Shown here piece after piece: positions 7,932 to 15,221 of a DNA stretch of 45,065 nt. The position numbers and the translations under genes are program-made. The stretch is taken from NCBI GenBank assembly GCA_007695145.1, contig REEI01000053.1, forward strand, positions 1 through 45,065, given 5' to 3'. Numbering within the stretch: the stretch's first letter is position 1; the number at the start of each line of letters is the position of its first letter. This DNA comes from Saprospirales bacterium (GTDB lineage: Bacteria; Bacteroidota; Bacteroidia; Chitinophagales; Saprospiraceae). The notes beneath the pieces were generated by a model. It saw only the letters and a list, made by a program, of their open reading frames with translations, did not search any database and was not told where the DNA came from.

Positions 7932-8381
7932 TTAATTTGAAGCGAGATAGAGGTTTTCAATGCGTCGCATAGGGCCCGGGCAAACCGATTGATGACAAGT
8001 CATACAAGATTGCACTAATACGCTGTACTGTCTGGCAAGGTCTTTGGTATTTGCATTTTGAAAGGCATTGTAGGCCGCGATAAAGGATTTGCCGAATGCT
8101 TTGTAGTGTTCAGTAGAAACTTGCGCAGAATCGGTAGGTTCAGCAGTAAACATCTCTTCGGGATCAAATTCGATGGATGCCTTTCCCCCATTTTCAATTT
8201 CCTTTTTTACTCTTTCCATGTCGTCATACATAAACCGCATCAGCAGTGCCAATTCACTGTCGTCATTGGGAAACATGGTCCCGGTATTTACAGTTTCTTT
8301 GGCTTTCGGCTCTTCAGTCGAACAAGCAAATACAAAGAAGAGGATTAAGAGAACCCCAATAACCAATAGCTGTTTACCCAT
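7932..8381 (-). CDS. Lipoprotein with a single CxxCH haem-binding site
   Basis: A 149-aa protein with an N-terminal hydrophobic stretch ending in VFAC (lipobox cysteine at residue 20), so it should be membrane-anchored outside the cytoplasm. A covalent haem motif CMTCH occurs near the C-terminus (126-130) after a helical region. This is the layout of cytochrome c'/c-556-like (class II) cytochromes, where CxxCH sits in the last helix. A second cysteine lies in VCPGP just after it. The axial methionine cannot be fixed by eye. A role in electron transfer or gas sensing is inferred. A -7 box TAACTTTG on the minus strand lies at 8426-8433. Confidence 0.75.
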   Translation of the reverse strand: MGKQLLVIGVLLILFFVFACSTEEPKAKETVNTGTMFPNDDSELALLMRFMYDDMERVKKEIENGGKASIEFDPEEMFTAEPTDSAQVSTEHYKAFGKSFIAAYNAFQNANTKDLARQYSVLVQSCMTCHQSVCPGPMRRIENLYLASN

Positions 8382-8900
8382 TTTTAACCTAATTTTTGCT
8401 GCCAGGCTGCAGCAGTTTGGATATACAAAGTTAACAATATTGTGGGTAACTTTAGTTTATCCGGAACGAAATTGTAGCCCTATTAGACGCCTTGAGATCA
8501 AAGCTAAGACAGCCCAAGGTCTATAGGTTTGTTGCGTGACTTTCCACCTGCTGCCATATGGAATTCTTTAACAGCAGCTTATTTCACCCCATTGAACGCT
8601 GCATCTTCCCCTCTGCTAAATTAGCTACGATTAATGTTGAATGTTTTTTTTGGAACTTTTCGGCAGCGAGTGAAATCAGAATTTACAGAGGAACTTAATG
8701 ATCCAAAGCGATAGTCGTTCTATTCTGAATGACAGAACCATTGCTATTACCCTCTATTAGACCAAAAATATTCACAAGCTATCTGAATTATTTATGGTTT
8801 TTTGCGTTATTTTCATGTGCTTCTCTTAGAAATTTGAATCGAAGTATTATTTTTAACCTTCCGTTAGTCGGTTCATTTTGCCAATAAACGAATATAGTCA
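8382..8900. other. Intergenic region, 519 bp
   Basis: This is the divergent gap between the cytochrome-like gene and the KAS III-like gene. It contains the minus-strand -7 box at 8426-8433 and a small stem, CTGCTG (8548-8553) with CAGCAG (8572-8577). No open frame with recognisable coding character was found on either strand. A near-match -7 box (TCATTTTG, 8873-8880) lies just before the KAS III-like gene. Confidence 0.5.
8426..8433 (-). promoter_or_regulatory. -7 box of the cytochrome-like lipoprotein gene
   Basis: The minus-strand sequence TAACTTTG matches TAnnTTTG and lies about 45 bp upstream of the ATG at 8381. No convincing TTG box is at the expected distance. Confidence 0.4.
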
Positions 8901-9983
8901 ATGAAATCAAATATCTACAGTACTGTTATTGGTACAGGATCCTTTATTCCATCGAGAAAGGTTCCCAACGATAGTTTTTTAAAAAGTCAGTTTTACGATG
9001 AAAGTGGTAATTCGCTCGAAAAGGACAATCGCTACATAGTAGACAAGTTTAAGGAAATCACCACCATAGAGGAGAGGAGGTATGCAGAGGACGAAATGGT
9101 AACCTCAGACCTGGGATATTATGCTGCCAAAAAGGCATTGGAGAATTCCGGAATTGATCCGGAGGAATTGGACTACGTTATAGTTGCCCACAATTTTGGT
9201 GATGTAAAAAAGGGCAGCAATCGCTCAGATTTTGTGCCGAGTCTTGCAGCCAGAATTAAAGCCCGACTAAAGATCAGCAATCCTTCAGCGGTCTGTTATG
9301 ATATTGCTTTTGGTTGCCCGGGTTGGATCCAGGCGGTCATTCAGGCTGACTATTACATTAGATCCGGAGATGCGACTACCGCCCTGGTTATTGGAAGTGA
9401 AGTTCTGTCCAGGGTCTCAGACCCACATGACAGAGATAGTATGATTTATAGCGATGGAGCAGGAGCTGTAGTACTTCGCGGGGCACCAACCGATGGTGAA
9501 TCGGGAATTTTAGGCCACTCAAGCCGTTCCGACGCACTTCAGTACTCCCATATGCTCTATATGGGTGGTTCGTACAATATTAATGCCGAGTCCGGTGATG
9601 CTATCTTTCTTAAAATGAATGGAAGAAAACTGTACCAGTATGCACTTACTCATGTTCCTCAGGCTATGAAAGATTGTCTGGATAAGTGCAATGTGTCTAT
9701 TGAACAGGTAAAAAAGGTATTGATTCATCAGGCCAATGGGAAAATGGATGATGCCATCCTCAAAAGATTTTTTGCCCTGTACGGAAAGGACCGCAGCCCT
9801 GAACTCATCATGCCCATGACTATTTCCTGGCTGGGCAACTCCTCTGTCGCTACGGTACCCACGCTACTTGATCTTATTGCAAACGACAAAATTGATGATC
9901 AGCAGTTGTCAAAAGGAGATATTATACTAATGGCGTCTGTAGGTGCCGGTATGAATATCAATGCTTTGGTTTATAAGTATTGA
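8901..9983 (+). CDS. 3-oxoacyl-ACP synthase III-like enzyme (FabH family)
   Basis: A thiolase-fold condensing enzyme of 360 aa. The Cys-His-Asn triad is visible: C139 in DIAFGCPGW, H276 in LIHQANG and N313 in WLGNSSVA. The N-terminal GTGSFIPSRKVPN and the SDGAGAVVLRG segment (184-194) are also typical. It is about 40 residues longer than housekeeping FabH (about 317 aa) and has an insertion around YDESGNSLEKDNRYIVDKF. It may therefore be one of the secondary KAS III paralogues of Bacteroidota rather than the fatty-acid initiation enzyme. No acyl carrier protein, plsX or polyketide genes lie next to it, so substrate and pathway are unknown. Confidence 0.85.
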   Translation: MKSNIYSTVIGTGSFIPSRKVPNDSFLKSQFYDESGNSLEKDNRYIVDKFKEITTIEERRYAEDEMVTSDLGYYAAKKALENSGIDPEELDYVIVAHNFGDVKKGSNRSDFVPSLAARIKARLKISNPSAVCYDIAFGCPGWIQAVIQADYYIRSGDATTALVIGSEVLSRVSDPHDRDSMIYSDGAGAVVLRGAPTDGESGILGHSSRSDALQYSHMLYMGGSYNINAESGDAIFLKMNGRKLYQYALTHVPQAMKDCLDKCNVSIEQVKKVLIHQANGKMDDAILKRFFALYGKDRSPELIMPMTISWLGNSSVATVPTLLDLIANDKIDDQQLSKGDIILMASVGAGMNINALVYKY

Positions 9984-10070
9984 CCTAATTTTTTCGTCAA
10001 ACTGAACCTAAAAATGTTCACAGTAGGCAACTTTTTTTGTGAATATTGCATATTAAAAAAAAAACGGAGC

Positions 10071-12527
10071 ATGAGAACAAATAATCGTTTAGCTTGCTTT
10101 TCTCAGAAATGTGGTCTTAACATCATTTTGATTTTACTTATCTCTCGGGGACTTTTGGCTCAGTTCGATCAATTCAATCCAGACTTGCATCAAGAGGGGG
10201 TTTTGACGCTTAAGTTTAAGGATAATCTTCATCTTGAGCTTGAAAATGGTGAGATTTTGCCCGCTTTTCGGTCGGAAGCTGTCATGGGAGTTTTGCAGGA
10301 GTTTCCAAATTTGAAATGGTTTAGCCCTTATAATGTGGAGCGAGAAATCTTAATCGAAAAATGGCAACAGAAGCAATCCCTTAGAAGTGATTCAAGGTCT
10401 TCGAATATCGCCAACAGGTTTTTGATTCGGCTCGATAGTAGCTACGATGAGAATGAAATATTACAAGCCTTAAGGGAATTAGACGAGCTTGATTATGCTT
10501 TTCCAATCCCTAAACCAATCCCCCTTCCTCTAGCACCAGATTTTGAGCCCAATCAGGGTTATATAAATGCCTCTCCAACAGGGATAGATACGAGGTATGC
10601 CTGGGAGGTGCAGACGGTGAGAGGAAGAGGCGTTAAGATCGTTGACATAGAGTACAACTTCAATCCCAATCACAAGGATCTTCCCGGGATCACTGTTTTG
10701 GGTGGAACGCTATACGATGGTTTTGGAGATAATCACGGAACAGCGGTTTTGGGTCAGTTGGGTGCTCTGGACAATGGGTGGGGAGTTACTGGAATGGCAC
10801 CCGATGCAGACCTCTATTTCCACTATGCTTTTTCAGACTTTAATATTCTTGATTACGGCAGTGCTGTTGTCAATTCTGCATTGGCAATTAATGAAGGGGA
10901 TGTTATTTTGATTGAAGCTCAAACAATAGGGCCCAATTACGATCCGGACGAAGGAGGGCAGTTTGGACTCGTGCCGGTGGAGTGGTTTTTGCCCTGGTAC
11001 GAAGGAATAGTTTTCGCAGTGGAAATGGGTCGGATAGTAGTGGCTGCAGGAGGAAATGGGTCACAGGATTTAGACGACCCCGTCTATGAAGAATGGTCTA
11101 CCCATGCACCCTTTATGCCTGCGAATAGTTCCGGATCAATCATCGTTGGAGCAGGAGCAGCACCGGTTGAATTTAATGGAACTACCACAGCTAGATCAAG
11201 ACTTGGCTTTTCCAACTACGGTTCCCGGGTAAACCTCCAGGGCTGGGGCCAGGGGATTTACACCACCGGATATGGTACGGCATTCAATAATGGAGACCCG
11301 GACTTGTTATTCACCAGATCCTTTGGTGGAACCTCTGGCGCTTCTCCCATAGTTACCGCAGCCATTGCTCTTGTCCAATCCGCATCCAAGACTTTTTTTG
11401 GAGAGGTGATGACTGGAGAGGAAATTCTCATGCTCCTTGACAGTACCGGAATGCCCCAAACCAATGGTCAGTTTCCGAACTCAGAAAATATCGGACCATT
11501 TCCAAATTTGGAGGCCGCATTCCAGGCCATGGGATTAACGCCTTGCGAACCTCTTGAGTCCGACCTGGTCATAATTCTTCAACCGACCTGTTTTGATTCC
11601 GGGGATGGAATCCTTAGGGTAGATACCTTAATGATCAATATAGATTCATTCACCTTTTTCTGGAATACGGAGGATACTTCTCTGGTATTGGAAAATCTAA
11701 ATCCGGGACCCTATCGCCTATTTATTGCTGACGACCGCGGTTGCCTTTATCATAAAAAGGTTGAGATGAAAGCTCCGGATTCCCTCTCTGTAGCAGTAGA
11801 AGTGGTCAGTGAAAGTTGCCTGGGAGCGGAAAATGGATTTATTAATTTAGCTCCAATGGGTGGAACTGCGCCTTACCGTATTTTTTTGGATAGTTTGCAG
11901 GTAGAAATTGGCACTCTGTTTTTGACGTCTGGAACCTATAGTTTACTATTGGAAGACTCTCTTGGGTGCGGCTTTACTAAAGAGGTAATTCTGGAAAAAG
12001 GACCGGAAATTGAGATTGAAATTCAAGGGCAGGATTTGGTATTTAAAGACAGCTTTGAAGTGTATGAACTCATAAGCGATTTTGAGTTTGACTCCATTTA
12101 CTGGCATTTGACAGGCGGGAAAATTAACAGTGGTCAGGGAGAGAATAGAGTAGAGGTCTCATGGCTTGAAGAAGGAGAGCAGATGATAATCCTAAAGGTC
12201 GAAAAGGATGAGGTCTGTTTTTTCGAAAAAAGTCTTTTGGTGAAGGTAGAGACCGTATCAAGTACTTCCGAATTTGGCTTTGAAAACACCATTAGCGTTT
12301 TCCCTAATCCCTTCGAAGATTTCCTGAAAATATACATTTCAGACTTGGATCTCTTTGAAAACCTGCATTATCGGGTTTTTTACTCGGATGGTCGTTTGAT
12401 TGAATCAGGAGAATGGACTTCGGGGCAGTTACAGCTCGACGCCTCTAACTGGCCGGCCGGATTGTTGCTATTTCAAATATGGTACAAAGGGCAACCAGTT
12501 TTGGAAAAGCGGATGGTTAAGATGTAG
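10071..12527 (+). CDS. Secreted subtilisin-like (S8) serine peptidase with T9SS sorting domain
   Basis: An 818-aa exported peptidase. The ATG at 10071 is preferred over one at 10014 because it gives a signal peptide (basic start, then LNIILILLISRGLLAQ). A prodomain-like region is followed by the S8 catalytic domain: D192 in KIVDIEYNF, H222 in DNHGTAVLG, the oxyanion asparagine in AAGGNGS, and S422 in GGTSGASP. After it come a SprB-like or PKD-like repeat region (PTCFDSGDGILRV and LVVSESCLGAENGF-type units) and a final type A sorting domain starting at VFPNPFEDFLKIY. It should be secreted to the cell surface through T9SS. The Asp motif has DIE instead of the common DTG, but all catalytic residues remain. 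Confidence 0.9.
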   Translation: MRTNNRLACFSQKCGLNIILILLISRGLLAQFDQFNPDLHQEGVLTLKFKDNLHLELENGEILPAFRSEAVMGVLQEFPNLKWFSPYNVEREILIEKWQQKQSLRSDSRSSNIANRFLIRLDSSYDENEILQALRELDELDYAFPIPKPIPLPLAPDFEPNQGYINASPTGIDTRYAWEVQTVRGRGVKIVDIEYNFNPNHKDLPGITVLGGTLYDGFGDNHGTAVLGQLGALDNGWGVTGMAPDADLYFHYAFSDFNILDYGSAVVNSALAINEGDVILIEAQTIGPNYDPDEGGQFGLVPVEWFLPWYEGIVFAVEMGRIVVAAGGNGSQDLDDPVYEEWSTHAPFMPANSSGSIIVGAGAAPVEFNGTTTARSRLGFSNYGSRVNLQGWGQGIYTTGYGTAFNNGDPDLLFTRSFGGTSGASPIVTAAIALVQSASKTFFGEVMTGEEILMLLDSTGMPQTNGQFPNSENIGPFPNLEAAFQAMGLTPCEPLESDLVIILQPTCFDSGDGILRVDTLMINIDSFTFFWNTEDTSLVLENLNPGPYRLFIADDRGCLYHKKVEMKAPDSLSVAVEVVSESCLGAENGFINLAPMGGTAPYRIFLDSLQVEIGTLFLTSGTYSLLLEDSLGCGFTKEVILEKGPEIEIEIQGQDLVFKDSFEVYELISDFEFDSIYWHLTGGKINSGQGENRVEVSWLEEGEQMIILKVEKDEVCFFEKSLLVKVETVSSTSEFGFENTISVFPNPFEDFLKIYISDLDLFENLHYRVFYSDGRLIESGEWTSGQLQLDASNWPAGLLLFQIWYKGQPVLEKRMVKM

Positions 12528-12552
12528 GTGCTGTATTTGCTGGTATCCAGGC

Positions 12553-13104
12553 CTAGAAGCCCAAAAAGTCATCGATTAGTTTGTTGATGGTTGCTTTTAC
12601 TTCCGGGTCAGTTATTTCGCCCTTATCTACATAGTCGGTCACCCGACTCACGGGTAATTTTGCAGGAAAGAGAATCACTCCGAGGTAACTCAGCACATCC
12701 CCTAGATGATCCAGGCCTCTCAGATTTCCCGCTCTTCCGCTAGCGACACCTATCAGGCAGGCTTTTTTGTGAAAAAATGTCTCGCTGTATTTTCTCACAG
12801 AGAGTGCATCTATAAAGACCTTCAATACACCTGGAATACTGCCGTTGTATTCAGGTGCAATGAAGATGAATTTGGTCTGATGTTCAAAATGATCATCCTG
12901 TATTTTTTTGATGTCTGGGTGTTGTCCCGCTTCGGAATACATTTCATTTGAGAGCATTTGGCCATCGATGTTTTCCAAATCAATGAGATTGGACGCCCTT
13001 CCAATAGAGTGAAGGTGTTGATGAATGTGAGAAGCAATAATAGCGGTGTGGCTATTGGGCCTGTTTGTTCCCGATATGATGGTAATTTGTTCTTTCTTGT
13101 TCAT
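12553..13104 (-). CDS. NAD(P)H-dependent FMN reductase family protein
   Basis: A flavodoxin-like oxidoreductase of 183 aa. The phosphate-binding loop SGTNRPNSHT (11-20), the flavin-contacting FIAPEYNGSIPGVLKVFIDAL and the later GVASGRAGNLRGLDHL are characteristic of the NADPH-dependent FMN reductase family (azoreductase/chromate reductase-like). It is cytoplasmic. Such enzymes pass electrons from NAD(P)H to quinones, azo compounds or metals, and the natural substrate cannot be read here. It is convergent with the subtilase gene (25 bp gap) and lies 112 bp downstream of the CrtA-like gene on the same strand. Confidence 0.88.
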   Translation of the reverse strand: MNKKEQITIISGTNRPNSHTAIIASHIHQHLHSIGRASNLIDLENIDGQMLSNEMYSEAGQHPDIKKIQDDHFEHQTKFIFIAPEYNGSIPGVLKVFIDALSVRKYSETFFHKKACLIGVASGRAGNLRGLDHLGDVLSYLGVILFPAKLPVSRVTDYVDKGEITDPEVKATINKLIDDFLGF

Positions 13105-13216
13105 GTTTTTATTTGATTATTAGTAGCTGCATGGGGTCTCTTGCACAAAAGTGTACTACATGATAAATGTAAATCACGACCCCAAATTGTCAAATGCAAA
13201 CAGAAAAGTGATCCAA

Positions 13217-13897
13217 TCAGTTTAGTGGAACTGTCCCAATCACTTGAAATCTCGCAAACAATTCTTCTGAATACCAGTTTCTCTCTCTGGTCAATCTCAC
13301 TACTTCAGCATGTGCGGCATGCTTATAGGCAAAGTAATTCATCTTTTCCAGGTTTTTCCAGATACTGAAGGTGGCCTGTTCCACCAGGGGTAATTCACCT
13401 ATCCCAATCGAGAATTCAGAACCCGGAAAACCATTGGCGATCTTACTAACTCCTGGGACTTTGCGCCAGAATTCGAACAACTTGCTACTTCTGATCGATG
13501 CCCTGGTAATGACGGCCCAGGGAAGATCCGTATTGAGGGCAGCTTGATAGGAAAATGGCAGCTTCCCACCCCAGGTGCCGTGTCCATGCACAGGCCGCAT
13601 ATCGTGTCGCAGTCCCCCGGCGATATTTTTTTGGTAGGACTTGAAAAGTGGATTTGATTCCTCAAAGTTTTTTCGCGAATTTTCTCCCTTCCAAACACAG
13701 AGAAGAGCATAGGTCGAAAAGTCAGGAATTATGCTAAATCCATTTCCACCACCGCATCCGAGCAACTTGAAGAAGGTAATACCTTTGTCTTCCACCAGGG
13801 GTTTAATGCCGAGTCGCATCTGCTTGAAGGCCCAATATTTGTTCTTGTTGAAGCGGAAGATGTACAGACTGCACCCGGCCCATGAGTTTTTTTTCAT
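13217..13897 (-). CDS. Spheroidene monooxygenase (CrtA)-like protein
   Basis: A 226-aa protein that resembles the CrtA family. Matching features are the N-terminal YIFRFNKNKYWAFKQM, then FFKLLGCGGGNGFS, VITRASIRSSKLFEFWRKVP, FSIGIGELPLVEQATFSIW and the C-terminal WYSEELFARFQVIGT. The frame stays open to 14053, but that extension has many Cys/Ser residues and no family similarity, so I place the start at the ATG at 13897. In phototrophs CrtA oxidises carotenoids with haem. Relatives in non-phototrophic Bacteroidota are uncharacterised. No other carotenoid gene is nearby, so the substrate may differ. Confidence 0.75.
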   Translation of the reverse strand: MKKNSWAGCSLYIFRFNKNKYWAFKQMRLGIKPLVEDKGITFFKLLGCGGGNGFSIIPDFSTYALLCVWKGENSRKNFEESNPLFKSYQKNIAGGLRHDMRPVHGHGTWGGKLPFSYQAALNTDLPWAVITRASIRSSKLFEFWRKVPGVSKIANGFPGSEFSIGIGELPLVEQATFSIWKNLEKMNYFAYKHAAHAEVVRLTRERNWYSEELFARFQVIGTVPLN

Positions 13898-14255
13898 AAG
13901 TTTTGAGATACAACCTAAGTAACAGTATGTATTGTGGGAAGGTTTTTTGGGGTTTTGGAGTTTTGATTTATTCGGTCCACAGCTCAATGAGGAAAGGCTG
14001 GAAAGATGCTTACACTCCTGATGGACACTGCCGTAGTAATTGCGCTCCCGCACCGAGATGATTTGAAGCTGAACCAGAAGTCAGACTTAGAGTAGCAGGT
14101 GAAGGGGGCAATGAAATATTTTGGTCGTCAGAAAATTCCTTTGAAAGTTGTTTTCTTCATGATTCCCCCACTCATGATCAATCGATTTTGATATGGCCGG
14201 AAAATGGAGTTCTCTCAAAACTTTGAAAAGGGAAAAAGCAACAGACAAAAAGATA
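13898..14255. other. Intergenic region, 358 bp
   Basis: This lies between the CrtA-like gene and the Smr gene, both on the minus strand. It contains an open extension of the CrtA-like frame (to 14053) that I judge non-coding. No consensus promoter box or convincing hairpin was found. Confidence 0.4.
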
Positions 14256-15008
14256 TCACTTAAAAATTATCTCGGTAGCACCAAAGCCGAATTTGGGGTG
14301 GTATTCATTCTTTATCTCTTTGACTACCTCCAGGTTTTTTGCGTAATCATCCACGGCTTTTTTTAGTTTTCCTTTTCCAAGACCATGGACAATAAAAACC
14401 CTCTCCACTCCGAGATAGATCGCTTTTTCCAGGTATTCTCTAAGGGCATTTAACTGAAGCATTAGAGCTGCAGTGGGATTGATTTTGGAGGGATCTCCCA
14501 CCAATTTCTCTATATGAAGGTCCAGGGTTCGATCAAAATTCGCAAATTCTTCGGTATTGTACAACTCTACTTTTCTCAATTGACTTTCAAGCCTTCGGTT
14601 CTCCTTTCTCTCAATCGCAAGGGGTTTTTCTCGCTTTTTCAATGCTTTTTGGAAATTTATTGGGTATTTTATGCATTCTGCTTTAATGTGCTCAGAGTAG
14701 GATAGTTTTTTTACAAAGTCCGATGCTCGTATTTTTGTCCGTCCTTCTGACTTTCCCTCAAACCCCATTACTGAGTACCTATTAATCTCATAATCGACCG
14801 AAGGATAGTCCTCTATGAAATGAACGGGAACCGAGAATAGCAATTTGCACTCTTCCTGACCCAGAAACCATTCTCTTAAGCGATAGTCATTTTCGGTGCC
14901 GTTGAGTTGGAAGTTGCAGGCATAGGTGTAGCTGCCCGGGTTGAGCAAAAAAAAGTTCCAGTTGACCTGAGCCTTTTTGTCTTGTCTCTGTATTAGCAGT
15001 TCGATCAT
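14256..15008 (-). CDS. Smr-domain protein (DUF2027-like, short form)
   Basis: A 250-aa protein. The C-terminal third is a Smr domain: LDLHIEKLVGDPSKI, then LREYLEKAIYLGVERVFIVHGLGKGKL. It carries the LDLH and HGxGxGxL motifs linked to nucleic-acid nicking in MutS2/Smr proteins. The N-terminal beta-rich part (NWNFFLLNPGSYTYACNFQL) resembles the middle domain of the Bacteroidota DUF2027-Smr family. Members I know are longer at the N-terminus. Here an in-frame TAG lies five codons upstream of the ATG, so this copy lacks the usual first domain. It is divergent from ileS. Its role in RNA or DNA processing is inferred from the domain only. Confidence 0.8.
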   Translation of the reverse strand: MIELLIQRQDKKAQVNWNFFLLNPGSYTYACNFQLNGTENDYRLREWFLGQEECKLLFSVPVHFIEDYPSVDYEINRYSVMGFEGKSEGRTKIRASDFVKKLSYSEHIKAECIKYPINFQKALKKREKPLAIERKENRRLESQLRKVELYNTEEFANFDRTLDLHIEKLVGDPSKINPTAALMLQLNALREYLEKAIYLGVERVFIVHGLGKGKLKKAVDDYAKNLEVVKEIKNEYHPKFGFGATEIIFK

Positions 15009-15149
15009 TTGGAATTTTTTCTACCTTTTACTTATTTCTATTCGTAGAAAACGGATAGTAGCGCATTAAGTTTTGCAAAAAATTTACTGGCAATTACCTT
15101 TTGCTTGGCTTTGACCAATAAGTTAAGACCCACATTCCATGCTTATTTG

Positions 15150-15157
15150 TAAATTTG
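15150..15157 (+). promoter_or_regulatory. -7 box of ileS
   Basis: TAAATTTG matches TAnnTTTG, giving a predicted start near 15164 and a leader of about 58 nt before the ATG at 15222. The nearest TTG (15111) is too far upstream to be a normal -33 box. A purine-rich AAAAGGAAG precedes the ATG by about 10 bp. Confidence 0.45.
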
Positions 15158-15221
15158 CCGCTCATTTAGTCAAAATGGTAGGCTTTGCGGTCTTTTGTTA
15201 AAAAAAAGGAAGATATATATT

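Noticed and set aside
13898-14053. N-terminal extension of the CrtA-like frame
   Set aside because: The added residues are rich in Cys and Ser and do not look like the family or a signal peptide. The ATG at 13897 begins where similarity begins.
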